DNA of 64,000 nt from Fodinibius salinus (GTDB taxonomy: Bacteria; Bacteroidota; Rhodothermia; Balneolales; Balneolaceae), in NCBI RefSeq assembly GCF_008124865.1, contig NZ_VNHY01000001.1, positions 992,001 through 1,056,000 of the forward strand. The letters run 5' to 3'. The translations under genes and the position numbers were made by a program. The first letter of the stretch is position 1. Every line of letters starts with the position of its first letter. Shown here one piece after another: positions 27,522-36,724 of the stretch. The notes under the pieces are model-generated. The model was not told the DNA's origin. It did not search any database and saw only the letters and a list, made by a program, of their open reading frames with translations.

Positions 27522-28564
27522 TGTCTCGTATTCAAATACAACTTTTCTAGGGTTTTACAAATATGATCAATAGTATATTTCTTAGCACTTTTCATAGCAT
27601 TCTGGCTAAGTTCCGCCCATTCACCAGCCGATATGTTATAAGCTTTTTTAATTAGCCGACCCAACTCATCACTTGTACTCGCTTCACACACAAACCCGTT
27701 GTGATCATTACGGACCTGATATTTCAATTGTTCAAGGTTGGAAATTATTCCGGGCGTGCCACAATACATAGCTTCAGCTAGTGAAAGACCAAATCCTTCA
27801 CTTCTGGAGGGAAAAATAAAAAACTTACTCCGGTTATAATATTGGTTAATCTCTTTTTGAGTAAGGCTATCCAAAACGGTTAAATTTACCTGATTCTCAA
27901 GGGCTTTAATTTCTTCCTGATAATTGCCGCTGCCAATAAAAACAACATTCAAATCCTCACTACCAATTTCTTGTAAGGCCTCTATCAGTTTGTCGGTGCC
28001 TTTTACTTTATAGAATGACCCTACATATAAAAAATCGATATCGCGTTCGTTATAATCGTTGCCGAGAGGATTAATATCCGCTGTATTGATACCCGCACAC
28101 AAAAAATGATCAACATCCCTGTTTAATTTCTGTTTTACAACCTCTTCCATCGATTGACCTACACAAATAATTCTATCCACACAGCCGATAAGCTCACGAT
28201 AAAATCGAATCAAAAATGTATTCTGCAAATTATTTATATCACTTCCGTGCATGGTCAAAAAAACAGTTGTTGACGGATGAAATAGTTTATAGATAAATGT
28301 CAGCAACAACAATGGCGACAAAAAATGCAGGTGTAAAACATCATACTGCTTCCTCAGCTGCATAAAAAAACGCAGAAAGCTCATAAGGTATTTTTTAATA
28401 GATCCTAAAAGTCCCGTAAAGCTTCTTTTTATTGAAAAAACACTTACATCCATGTCAGTATTTTTGCGAAACCAATCAACGTGGTTTTTTACAAAGATAC
28501 CGGCATATTCTTTTTCTTCTGAAGGGTAAGCGTTGGTTAGTATTAATACTCTCAAGTTACCCAC
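27518..28564 (-). CDS. Family 4 glycosyltransferase
   Basis: A 348-residue GT-B enzyme. The N-domain starts '[19 protein letters not shown]' and contains 'LHLHFLSPL'. The C-domain has '[13 protein letters not shown]', '[12 protein letters not shown]' and the E-x7-E motif in '[16 protein letters not shown]', diagnostic of GT4. The donor and acceptor are not predictable. The ORF opens with GTG, with a TTG three codons later as alternative; no ATG is near. It ends in a 4-bp overlap with the acyltransferase gene. Many GTs in this cluster appear to be few, so this may add the only backbone sugar after the GT26 step. Confidence 0.83.
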   Translation of the reverse strand: MGNLRVLILTNAYPSEEKEYAGIFVKNHVDWFRKNTDMDVSVFSIKRSFTGLLGSIKKYLMSFLRFFMQLRKQYDVLHLHFLSPLLLLTFIYKLFHPSTTVFLTMHGSDINNLQNTFLIRFYRELIGCVDRIICVGQSMEEVVKQKLNRDVDHFLCAGINTADINPLGNDYNERDIDFLYVGSFYKVKGTDKLIEALQEIGSEDLNVVFIGSGNYQEEIKALENQVNLTVLDSLTQKEINQYYNRSKFFIFPSRSEGFGLSLAEAMYCGTPGIISNLEQLKYQVRNDHNGFVCEASTSDELGRLIKKAYNISAGEWAELSQNAMKSAKKYTIDHICKTLEKLYLNTRQ

Positions 28565-28621
28565 TTGTGTAAATGATTAAATTTATTATCGTTCTGTTAC
28601 TATAATTTCTAAAATATTTTT

Positions 28622-29599
28622 TTACATATTATCTAATTCACTTGTCCGAAAATACGTTTTGTTCATTGTGCCTTTCGGTTCTTTTTTTAGTATTACTTTA
28701 AAATGTGTTACAGCTATTTGTTTTGGAGTCATATACTTAAAAGACGCTGGTAAACTCATCCTTTTTTCTACATAATCTATATCCTCTTGATCAACATACA
28801 ATTGTAAATTTGAAGGAGACATGCTTAAACCTTCAAATAAAGTCATATACTGCGGGTATCTAATCCTATTCTGGCATCCATATTTTTTATTATTTAATAA
28901 TTTCCAAACAGAATCTTGATATTTCAAATAATCCAACCTATGGATTTTATTAGAGGAGAATGGATAATGTGGTTGGCTATGAATGTCGTTACAATCTACT
29001 TTATGATATGCAATACCATTTCTTTTTAAAGCTTTGGTAGCTATTTTAGAATATTGCAGTAAGTTTTCTAGTGGAATTCTTTGCAAATTTGAAATACTAT
29101 ACCAGACATCAATTTTATCAATATTAAAATCTTCAAGTTCATTAAATTTCAAAAATGTAATGTTTAACCTATCAAAAAAAGTATTTTTATTATTTATATC
29201 TCGTATTTTATCAAATCTTTTTAATAAGACTTTCTTCTTTATAGAAAAATTCTGAGAAAGCTTATCCAAATGTTCTTCAAATAAATTAATGCTTTTTAAA
29301 TAGTTAAGTGAGATATGATCATTTATGTCACAGGTAATTATTTTTTCAAAACCTAACAAATATGCAATTACCAAATCAATACATGCAGACCCTGTACCAA
29401 ATTCTAAAAAGTTTTCTTTTTCAGACAAATCATGATAAAAGTTATCAAAATGATTAATACCCCTAACTATTCTTTGGTGATAGTACTGCCCATCCACATC
29501 TTGCTCACCGTACAAAGATTCTAATCGATTTCTATGCAAACCTAAATTACTTAAAAATGCCAAAAAACCTTCCGCCAGATGGATAACATAGATATTCAT
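28622..29599 (-). CDS. Putative SAM-dependent methyltransferase, poorly characterised
   Basis: A 325-residue protein starting at the ATG at 29599 (an in-frame TTG lies two codons upstream). 'ENFLEFGTGSACIDLVIAYL' followed by 'IITCDIND' looks like motif I and the acidic loop of a class I methyltransferase, and 'KIDVWYSISNLQRIP' fits the region after strand 4. Similarity outside these parts is not recognised, so the activity is only a proposal. The gene is very AT-rich compared with the edges of the cluster. A 241-bp AT-rich gap separates it from the wzy-like gene, and 57 bp from the GT4 gene. Confidence 0.55.
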   Translation of the reverse strand: MNIYVIHLAEGFLAFLSNLGLHRNRLESLYGEQDVDGQYYHQRIVRGINHFDNFYHDLSEKENFLEFGTGSACIDLVIAYLLGFEKIITCDINDHISLNYLKSINLFEEHLDKLSQNFSIKKKVLLKRFDKIRDINNKNTFFDRLNITFLKFNELEDFNIDKIDVWYSISNLQRIPLENLLQYSKIATKALKRNGIAYHKVDCNDIHSQPHYPFSSNKIHRLDYLKYQDSVWKLLNNKKYGCQNRIRYPQYMTLFEGLSMSPSNLQLYVDQEDIDYVEKRMSLPASFKYMTPKQIAVTHFKVILKKEPKGTMNKTYFRTSELDNM

Positions 29600-29840
29600 A
29601 ATCAAAATTAACTTTAATATTCCAAATATTAATAAAGAGTAGTGATAGCCTTACCTATGTTTTAGCAGAAAAATAGAAAGACCTGCGACATCTCTACACT
29701 AAATTTTTAAATACATCACACATATATACTTGGAGAGATATATTTTATTTAAATTCATTTTGCTAAGTATTTTTAGTCCCATCTTCAAGACACTGATTTT
29801 TTAAAATATACTTGCCTTTTTTCTTTACAGAGAATAAGCA

Positions 29841-31022
29841 TTAGTAAGTAGTAATATATTTCTCATTATTTTGAAGTATTTCTATATTTGCAAGAATCGC
29901 AACGAAGGGAGCAATCATTGCCGACTGCATAATATGACCAGCCAATGTAGCAACAACTACGACCAAACACATGACATAAAAGCAATACCATTGATCGTGT
30001 TTTTGGTTTACTTTTTTATAATTGTTAAAAATCCAATAAATCCATAATAAGAAAATGAATATTCCAATTATACCGTAAGCATCTAATAAATCAACAAAAT
30101 TTTGCTCAGCGGTACCACTCCATCCGTCACCGAATACTAACAACAAAGGATTTTCTATTATCTTTGATATATATGTATCAAATACCCGTTTCCTTTTAAT
30201 ACCACCCGACAAATAGGTAAATATTCCATATTCATCAATAAAATATGCCCATCGTTGCAAGCCAAGAGAAATAAACTTGTAAAGGTATTCATAAATAGAA
30301 AAGAAGACTACTAATAAAACTGAAAATATTTTGTACAGCTTTATTTTAGGATAATTGTACACATAAACAAAAAATATGATAAGTGTACCAAGTATGGAAG
30401 ATTTGCTCAGCAATGCAATGGAAGCAATAAAAAATAATAAAGTAATACCCAGTGCTTTCACAAAAGATTTTTTATTGAGATATAAGAGCAACGAATAAAT
30501 TACTAATAAAGCACCGGTAACTTCATTGCCGGCATAAAAAAAACCAACGCCTCCTATCATAAATCCGCCAGTCGAAAAGCCATAATTAGAAAATCCAATT
30601 CCCAAAAAAGAAGAAAATAAATTTACTAAGAGGATAGCAGCATTTACATAAAGGATAACTCTTAACCGATCTTTCGAGAAGTAGTAATTATTACTTATAA
30701 AAACATATAACAAAAAGGGTAAACTTATTTTTACAACAGCATTTAAGTTATTTATGACCTCTTCATTAGAGTAAAAACATTGCACCAAGAATAATCCAAA
30801 TAAAAGAATAATAGTCGAAAGAAAAACCAGAGAGTTCTTATCTAGATTAGTTTGCAAAATTCCAACCAAAAGAACTAAGATAAAAAAGATCCGAATTCCC
30901 TCTCCTAATGAAAAACTCCCTACTAAAAAAATATTATTGCTAATTAAAAAACCGTTTAAGGCATCAATAAATAGCCATAATACCAAGAAAACGAATATGG
31001 TCTTATCTAAGTACTTCTTCAA
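29841..31022 (-). CDS. O-antigen polymerase/ligase-like membrane protein (Wzy-like)
   Basis: A 393-residue protein with about ten or eleven membrane helices and a large hydrophilic loop near residues 240-300 ('QRWAYFIDEYGIFTYLSGG' and the 'RKRVFDTYISKII' stretch), the layout of Wzy/WaaL-type proteins. The family is very divergent and the call rests on topology and context. It would polymerise lipid-linked repeat units at the periplasmic face. The frame opens with TTG directly after an in-frame stop five codons upstream, so a TTG start is forced. It is AT-rich. Confidence 0.72.
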   Translation of the reverse strand: MKKYLDKTIFVFLVLWLFIDALNGFLISNNIFLVGSFSLGEGIRIFFILVLLVGILQTNLDKNSLVFLSTIILLFGLFLVQCFYSNEEVINNLNAVVKISLPFLLYVFISNNYYFSKDRLRVILYVNAAILLVNLFSSFLGIGFSNYGFSTGGFMIGGVGFFYAGNEVTGALLVIYSLLLYLNKKSFVKALGITLLFFIASIALLSKSSILGTLIIFFVYVYNYPKIKLYKIFSVLLVVFFSIYEYLYKFISLGLQRWAYFIDEYGIFTYLSGGIKRKRVFDTYISKIIENPLLLVFGDGWSGTAEQNFVDLLDAYGIIGIFIFLLWIYWIFNNYKKVNQKHDQWYCFYVMCLVVVVATLAGHIMQSAMIAPFVAILANIEILQNNEKYITTY

Positions 31023-31072
31023 AAAGAAAAAAAATTAAATTATGAATGAACTTATTAGATACCTTTTTATAT

Positions 31073-32035
31073 TTAGATCATATTATAATCTAACTTAGAC
31101 AAAAGATTGTTTAAGTATTTAACTTTTTCTAACTCACTCTCTTGTAGTTCTTTTCGTCCCTTTCCAATACTATCTGTATTAATGGGCTTATGCACTTTTT
31201 TATGGTGAGCATGATATTTGGTATCCCCTAAATCACCCTGCTGATTAAATTTTGCAATCTTTTCACTCATAAAATCAATACCTAAAAAATGGCATACCCT
31301 TTCCACTGTTTGTTCAGGGTTAGATACCATACTTTCATAAGTTAATTCGTAATAGTCTTTTGGATACTTGTTACCAAACTTTTGTAAATATTTGACTGAT
31401 TGTTTCCAGCGCAGGGCAGCCATATCCAAATCCTCGTAGAGGCCTGCTTTTACATACGAATTAACGACATCAATCCCATCTCGGATAATGTGGACAAACT
31501 GTGCTTTTGGAAACATTTTTTTCAATTCGTAAACATACATCGCATTTAACGGGGTTTTGTCTCCCCATCTTATTAGGGGTATTCCTTTTTTTCGGGCATA
31601 AAATTCGTAAAACTGATTTATAACTTTAGCAAGTGATTGCTCGTCAGATTCAAGCGCTTTCAATTCTAATGCCAGATCAGCTAATGTTTCAATTTCGAAA
31701 GTATAAAACTCCGGATGGTACTCAAATGTAGAAAGTATCAGGTTTACGTACTCATCCCAAGCCAAATTTTTATGCACAGCATGCAGCTGTGTAATCTTGC
31801 CTAGAACATAACTTTCAGGAGGTATGACAATTCCTTCTTGAGATACCAGTATTCGTCTTAGTAAAGTATTACCAGAACGTCCAGATCCGACAATAAAAAA
31901 AGGGGAAAAATCTTCATTCTCATGTAGTGAAATCGTGTTAAAATAAAATTTATTTCTGATCCTATTTACAATATTATACCCTCGATGAGCCCAGCGATTA
32001 AAGTAAAAATACTTCAACTTTGTCTTTTCATTCAT
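31073..32035 (-). CDS. Sulfotransferase (second of three)
   Basis: A 320-residue sulfotransferase. The PAPS loop is 'PFFIVGSGRSGNTLLRRIL', the 3'-phosphate region 'VHIIRDGIDVVNSYVKAG', and 'YYELTYESMVSNPEQTV' is also typical. The open frame extends 12 codons upstream, but the ATG at 32035 overlaps the previous stop (32028) by 8 bp and gives the more natural N-terminus. It is not closely similar to the other two sulfotransferases, so they probably modify different positions or sugars. Confidence 0.85.
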   Translation of the reverse strand: MNEKTKLKYFYFNRWAHRGYNIVNRIRNKFYFNTISLHENEDFSPFFIVGSGRSGNTLLRRILVSQEGIVIPPESYVLGKITQLHAVHKNLAWDEYVNLILSTFEYHPEFYTFEIETLADLALELKALESDEQSLAKVINQFYEFYARKKGIPLIRWGDKTPLNAMYVYELKKMFPKAQFVHIIRDGIDVVNSYVKAGLYEDLDMAALRWKQSVKYLQKFGNKYPKDYYELTYESMVSNPEQTVERVCHFLGIDFMSEKIAKFNQQGDLGDTKYHAHHKKVHKPINTDSIGKGRKELQESELEKVKYLNNLLSKLDYNMI

Positions 32036-32900
32036 CTTTAGCCTCTCTACTTTTTTCCCAACTAAACTCACGGCCTATCATATTAAATAACTCCTCATTG
32101 TGGGGAGCGAAATAAGATTCTAATTCAAGCCTTAGGTTCTCATCTAACTTGGAGTAATCGGTCTTGTTTATCCGATTAAAATCAAATTCATTATTATTGC
32201 GTTTAAGCTCTAGCCAATCAAAAATTTGTAATAATTTTTGTTTTGTATTCTCAAAAAAAGACTCACTTTGAATAATTAAAAACTGGTCTTCATCAAAATA
32301 CTGATACCACTTTTCAAGCTGCTCAGCATATCTTCCTCGTGCCAAGTAAGAATAATATTGGTGTTTTTTTCCTCTATAGTTTACTGATGCTAATAGCTTT
32401 TCTTCTTCCTCTTCTAACCGACTTTCTTCTTTATTTATAGCTTTCCTAAATGTTAAAGGTTCGATCAGACCGATATTATTTTTTTTCTGAAAATTATACT
32501 GGGAATATGCCCGATCTACCGGATTCCTGAGCAGAAGCAAAAACTTGGCATTGGGATAATCTTTAGAAATCCTTTGGGGGGTAGCAGGATGAAATAGATA
32601 GTATGGTGAAGCTTCACCTGTTATAACTGAACCCTTCTTTCTTTTTTTAAGAGGAAAGTGCGATAAATACCACTTAAAATCTTTATGAAACCGATAATCA
32701 TAATAGTGTATCTCTTTTTTCAAGGGAGAAACAAAATTCGCAGCATATTTTTTAATGTATCTAAATAAGGAAGAAGTACCTGATTTCTGAGCACCAATAA
32801 TAAAAAAGTTTGGTTGTATTACTTCTTTAATGCTAGTCCTCAAAAGAATATCCCGATAACTCAGTTTAGCTTTTCGGGTTATTTTTTTAGTGATATTCAT
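32028..32900 (-). CDS. Sulfotransferase (third; heparan N-sulfotransferase-like)
   Basis: A 290-residue protein with the Sulfotransfer_1-type PAPS loop 'NFFIIGAQKSGTSSLFRYIK', the 'KEIHYYDYRFHKD' segment and 'LLLLRNPVDRAYSQYNFQ', which resemble heparan-sulfate N- and O-sulfotransferases. 'YLARGRYAEQLEKWYQYF' is also typical. I moved the start from 33014 to the ATG at 32900, because this gives a 4-bp ATGA overlap with the flippase gene and drops a non-conserved 38-residue extension. It adds sulfate to hydroxyl or amino groups of a glycan. Confidence 0.87.
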   Translation of the reverse strand: MNITKKITRKAKLSYRDILLRTSIKEVIQPNFFIIGAQKSGTSSLFRYIKKYAANFVSPLKKEIHYYDYRFHKDFKWYLSHFPLKKRKKGSVITGEASPYYLFHPATPQRISKDYPNAKFLLLLRNPVDRAYSQYNFQKKNNIGLIEPLTFRKAINKEESRLEEEEEKLLASVNYRGKKHQYYSYLARGRYAEQLEKWYQYFDEDQFLIIQSESFFENTKQKLLQIFDWLELKRNNNEFDFNRINKTDYSKLDENLRLELESYFAPHNEELFNMIGREFSWEKSREAKDE

Positions 32901-34240
32901 TTTCCCATTCCCCACATATCTATACCCAAATTCTTTTTTACCTGGTAGTAGTTTATCAAATTCTTCATTGCTAAAGATGAGCCCGTAGCAATAGCAGCAC
33001 CAATAATGCCCCATAAAGGTATAAGTAAAGCATTAAATAGGATATTAGAAAAACCGGCAATAATTGTAGTATTTCTAACCATATTCTGATATTCAGACAT
33101 GCTTAACAAATAGCCCACGGGACCTGTCACAGAATTAATGAATTGCCCGACCAGCAAAATCAACAATGGTTGATATCCTACTACAAATTCGGACCCAAAA
33201 AAGCTAAGTATAAATTCACCAAACAAAATTAATACAATGACTATAGGTAACGTAGTAAAAAATATAAGCTTTGTTGTCTGAGTAGCTGATTTTTCTAATT
33301 CCTCAATTTTGTCATCGTGATACAATTGCGAAAATTTAGGTGCTGCAATAGAACTAATGGCTGAAAGTACAAAAATTGTCAGTATCCCAATTTTATAAAC
33401 AATATGATAGATACCCACGTCAGCTTCATCCATAAAAAAACCGAGCATTAGTATATCAGTCTGGGCAATAACTACATTCATTGTTGTCACCAAGAATAAT
33501 GGGACAGATACATTAAAAATAGACTTATAGCTGATATCATGTTGATCATCATTAGAACTATCTTCTGGAAATGAGTAATAACCTAACAGAAAGAAAAGAA
33601 TACCCATAATAAATAAAGACAATAGATGAGCATAAATGGGTATATTAATATTAGCAGTAAAAATAAAACTGATGAATAAAAATAAAACCAGCTCAAGAAA
33701 ATTAGGAATCGCTTTAAAAAAACTATATCTCTTAATTTCCCCTAATGCACGGAATGTTTCTATATTTATATTTCTCAAACTCCGAAATAATATCACCCCA
33801 ATAGCTAAATACAAAACTATGGTAATCTCTTCACCCGGTGTGTTAAATAATAAACTCTTTAATGGTTCTAAAAATAAAAACAAGCATAAGGATACAGTAA
33901 TTGAAAATAAAAGAAGTAATAAATGACTCTTTTTATAAATTTTAAATGATACTGCTTTTGAAAATTTAGCAGCATATTCTGGAATTAACCGAACCAACGA
34001 TGTCCGTAGTCCGCCTTCCGAAAAAATACAGCTTATAGCCAAAAAAGACTGGATTATAGCATATCTCCCAACTGCTTCAGCTCCATAGAATTGGGCAATA
34101 AGATAATTAATGACCACACTCGAAAGGACAACTGCTACTTTAGATAAAGACGAGTAAATACTTCCTTTGAAAATAAATGCAAAGTTATCATCCGATAACC
34201 ACTGCTGTATTTTTTTCTTATAAAATATAATGTTAAACAC
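32897..34240 (-). CDS. Polysaccharide flippase (Wzx, MATE/MVF superfamily)
   Basis: A 447-residue protein with about 12-14 membrane helices. The start shows the family pattern 'AFIFKGSIYSSLSKVAVVLSSVV' in outline and 'GRYAIIQSFLAISCIFSEGGL', and mid-protein 'QTDILMLGFFMDEADVGIY' is typical of oligosaccharide flippases. It would move lipid-linked repeat units across the inner membrane. It uses GTG (34240); no ATG is in reach. It overlaps the downstream sulfotransferase gene by 4 bp and lies 47 bp after the wzz-like gene. Confidence 0.85.
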   Translation of the reverse strand: MFNIIFYKKKIQQWLSDDNFAFIFKGSIYSSLSKVAVVLSSVVINYLIAQFYGAEAVGRYAIIQSFLAISCIFSEGGLRTSLVRLIPEYAAKFSKAVSFKIYKKSHLLLLLFSITVSLCLFLFLEPLKSLLFNTPGEEITIVLYLAIGVILFRSLRNINIETFRALGEIKRYSFFKAIPNFLELVLFLFISFIFTANINIPIYAHLLSLFIMGILFFLLGYYSFPEDSSNDDQHDISYKSIFNVSVPLFLVTTMNVVIAQTDILMLGFFMDEADVGIYHIVYKIGILTIFVLSAISSIAAPKFSQLYHDDKIEELEKSATQTTKLIFFTTLPIVIVLILFGEFILSFFGSEFVVGYQPLLILLVGQFINSVTGPVGYLLSMSEYQNMVRNTTIIAGFSNILFNALLIPLWGIIGAAIATGSSLAMKNLINYYQVKKNLGIDMWGMGK

Positions 34241-34287
34241 GCTGATTTTGGTAATCTTTAAGATCTATCAGTATAAAAAAACCTTGC

Positions 34288-35484
34288 CTAATCAAGGTAA
34301 AAATTCTTCCACCATTTGTGAGCAAGTAAATATCCTAAAGCTACCAAAAAGCCAAGCATTCCAGAAACAATCAGAATCAATAATCCCGAGGTATTATCTT
34401 CCAGCGGCACACTCACCGGCTGCAGCACCGAAAGCACCGGCGTATCTTTTTGGAGCTCGAGCTTGGCCTGTTCTAGCTGCTGGGAAAGGGAATTATAGAG
34501 GTTAAAAGCTAAATCATATTGCGACTGCAACTCCTGCTCGCGACTCTGCGCTTTAGCCGTTGCTAAATTAAGATTACTGTCACGAAATTCAGCCAGCTTT
34601 TGCTGTATTACATTAAACCGTTTTTTGGCAGAATCTACCTGCTGTTGGACAAAGGCAAGATTCTGCCGGGTCTTTTGGGTGCGATAAGCTTTTACCTGCT
34701 CTTTTAACAGGCTAATACCTAGCTGCGAGACTTCCGCCGCTGCATTGGCATCCGGCAGGGTCACCGAAAAGTTTAGAACTCCGGTTTCCTGATCAACTGA
34801 AACTAATAACTGATCACGAAGTATTTTTACAGTTTCCATCTGTGCTTCGGTAATAGAAAGTACAGAATCGCGGCTAATCTTTTTGGGTAAGGTTCGCATA
34901 TCCCGTTTTTTTTCAGAAAAAATATCAGCCATTTTACCAGGTAAGCCAATGGTGTATTCCTTTATATATCCAAAAATTGAAGGAGAATAAATTTCGGTAT
35001 AGAATTCATGCACTCCGGCAGTGGTATCATAACTTGCAAAGTAAACGGGCGTATGCATAAGTTCCAGCTGGTAGGGTAAGCTTTCTGCAATCTTGGGATA
35101 AAGCTGGGGCGGAATGCTTCCGGTCTGCCCTCCACTTAAATCACTCGGACTAATCCCCAACATTCCACCATACTGCGACAACAAACTTCCGGCCTTTCCC
35201 CCTAAGCCTTGTTCTTGAGATTCCGGCATGAGTGTAGCTTCGGCCGTATATTCTTCGGGGCTAAAAAGTGCAATGAGCAATCCTAATACTAAAAAAGCGC
35301 CGGTAATTTTAACAATTTTTTCGCGGGCATCCCAGAAGGCCTGCAACAATTCGACCAAGTCTATTTCGTCTTCTTCGACGGGACGATAACCGTATTCGGG
35401 GGGAGCATCGTAGTAGGATTGAGGCTGTTGCCTTCTATGAGGTGTGGGGTCGTGATGTTCGTTATGTGATTCCTGGTTGCTCAG
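34288..35484 (-). CDS. Chain-length regulator (Wzz/GNVR family), probable CTG start
   Basis: The protein has two membrane helices (near the N-terminus, 'ITGAFLVLGLLIALFS', and at the end, 'GLLILIVSGMLGFLVALGYL') and a long periplasmic coiled coil with 'LQPVSVPLED', as in Wzz/GumC proteins. No kinase domain. The first in-frame TTG (35358) would cut off the typical 'DEIDLVELLQAFW' motif. The frame continues to a TAA just upstream of 35484 with no ATG, GTG or TTG before that TTG, and a CTG at 35484 begins a His/Gln/Pro-rich cytoplasmic lead. I therefore extend it to 398 residues. It is the first gene of the cluster and controls polymer length. Confidence 0.78.
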   Translation of the reverse strand: MSNQESHNEHHDPTPHRRQQPQSYYDAPPEYGYRPVEEDEIDLVELLQAFWDAREKIVKITGAFLVLGLLIALFSPEEYTAEATLMPESQEQGLGGKAGSLLSQYGGMLGISPSDLSGGQTGSIPPQLYPKIAESLPYQLELMHTPVYFASYDTTAGVHEFYTEIYSPSIFGYIKEYTIGLPGKMADIFSEKKRDMRTLPKKISRDSVLSITEAQMETVKILRDQLLVSVDQETGVLNFSVTLPDANAAAEVSQLGISLLKEQVKAYRTQKTRQNLAFVQQQVDSAKKRFNVIQQKLAEFRDSNLNLATAKAQSREQELQSQYDLAFNLYNSLSQQLEQAKLELQKDTPVLSVLQPVSVPLEDNTSGLLILIVSGMLGFLVALGYLLAHKWWKNFYLD

Positions 35485-35915
35485 CGTTGTATTTATTTTG
35501 TATTAAAATTTCTTTCGTTAATCGTTATTCAACTTGTAGCTAAATTTTTGTTGAAGGTTGACTATGATCATCAAAGGGTCGATTTAGACAACAATTATCA
35601 AGGTAAACTTTTAAACCTTTTTTATTTTTTGAGACTTTGTTCTCGTTATGTACGTCTTCGTTGCTCAGCACATTGATAATTAAAATTTAAAAAAGCTCAA
35701 AGGAAAATAGGTGTGGAATCGAAACTAAATCTCTGCTCAATTTTAAGGTAGCTTATTATAAGGAAATATCGTGTTTGTGGAAAGATGTAATCTAAGAAAT
35801 GTTATAATAATCCATTACAATAATTAGTGTAATTACAGGACCTTAGTTTGTTTTTAAGTTGATGTAGTTATGCTATTCACTCTGCCAATATAGAATACAA
35901 GCATAACTGCTATTT

Positions 35916-35973
35916 GAGATTCTTCACTTTGTACAACTACACCAGGTTTCGTTGCACTTCGTTCAGAATGACA
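35916..35973 (+). repeat. REP-like long-loop unit, forward
   Basis: It begins GAGATTCTTCAC and ends GTTCAGAATGACA, the same ends (GATTC.../GAATGACA) as the compact hairpins at 14124 and 55335, but with a longer degenerate interior. It faces the reverse unit at 37733-37761 across the toxin-antitoxin-like pair. Confidence 0.55.
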
Positions 35974-36018
35974 AGCAAGGAGGTGCTCTGACTATAATGC
36001 TACTGTTGTCACCTCCGA
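35968..36018 (+). repeat. 51-nt dispersed repeat, copy 1
   Basis: It contains the block GTGCTCTGACTATAATGC followed by TGTTGTCAC and TCCGA, which recurs in the same orientation at 37692-37743. The two copies differ at a handful of positions. Confidence 0.7.
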
Positions 36019-36161
36019 TCCCGAATGCTATGACTTTATCTAATGAGGTAAATTCAAGATAAGCAATTTGAAGAGTTATAGTGTTCATTTTTTTCAATCA
36101 AGAAAACCGCCGATAAATATCGGGACCAGAAAACCACTGGAACGAACCAAAAAATTGTCCC

Positions 36162-36259
36162 CCTCGCCTCTCCCGAGCTCTCGGGATCGGCACTCCTCCC
36201 GGGAGGAGATTTTTTGTGCTATTTTTTAAGCTTGTTGGCTGGATTCAACCTTCGGCTTG
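36162..36259 (+). repeat. 98-nt direct repeat, copy A
   Basis: It is nearly identical to 37441-37537. It contains the hairpin CCGAGCTCTCGG and the perfect 16-nt palindrome CTCCTCCCGGGAGGAG (36193-36208) followed by a T-run, so it could act as a terminator. It ends with 'GGATTCAACCTTCGGCTTG'. With copy B it brackets the gene pair at 36489-37006. Confidence 0.88.
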
Positions 36260-36488
36260 TACGGAGATCAAGGTGTATTATCACGGACAGCATTTAGTTT
36301 ACACAATCCCAAACCAGCGCAGAGTGTAGGTTCGAGATGAAGATTAGTAAATTATTTAGCTTTCTGCCAAACGTCCTATATCACGAAAATTTTTAACCAT
36401 TAATAATATCTCTCAACCTTAACCTATAACAGATGTATTTGCCTGTAACATTTTACTGGCTTTTCCAACCTTTAACAACTTTTCTACA

Positions 36489-36713
36489 TCACGCCGCATA
36501 CTGCAATACCTCTATTTCTGCATTGTTCGCTACCGCCTGTTCGGCAATACCCATAAGTTTTTGTGTTACTTCTTCTGAATGGGTGTATTCTCCACAATTT
36601 TCACAGACTTTGGCCGGAACATTTTTTACAACAATAATACTTTCATTTCGCTGCAATGTAACGGTAACCTTGCCCGCTTTCATCGTACCGGATTTACAAA
36701 TTACGCATTCCAT
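36489..36713 (-). CDS. YgiT-type zinc-finger protein, antitoxin-like
   Basis: A 74-residue protein with two Cys pairs: 'MECVICKSGTMKAG' (C-x2-C) and 'VCENCGEYTHSEEV' (C-x2-C), the zinc-binding N-domain of MqsA/YgiT antitoxins. No DNA-binding HTH follows; the C-terminus is a short helix. It lies 11 bp downstream of the DUF4258 gene, the usual order in MqsRA-like or DUF4258/YgiT pairs. It is predicted to neutralise the partner and may repress the operon with another factor. Confidence 0.85.
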   Translation of the reverse strand: MECVICKSGTMKAGKVTVTLQRNESIIVVKNVPAKVCENCGEYTHSEEVTQKLMGIAEQAVANNAEIEVLQYAA

Positions 36714-36724
36714 AATATTATGGG

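Larger units (their letters stand above)
35485..36488. other. 1-kb non-coding region upstream of the polysaccharide cluster
   Basis: No convincing gene; AT-rich at 35.5-35.9 kb, where the cluster promoter must lie. From 35916 it is a mosaic of dispersed repeats: a forward hairpin unit (35916-35973), a 51-nt segment also found at 37692-37743, and the long direct repeat at 36162-36259. Confidence 0.6.

Noticed and set aside
32901-33014. Longer N-terminus for the third sulfotransferase
   Set aside because: It overlaps the flippase gene by over 100 bp; the ATG at 32900 gives a 4-bp coupling overlap and a natural N-terminus.
36310-36345. Possible tRNA T-arm (GGTTCGAGA)
   Set aside because: No acceptor stem, D-arm or anticodon arm at the right distances; no tRNA was found in the window.
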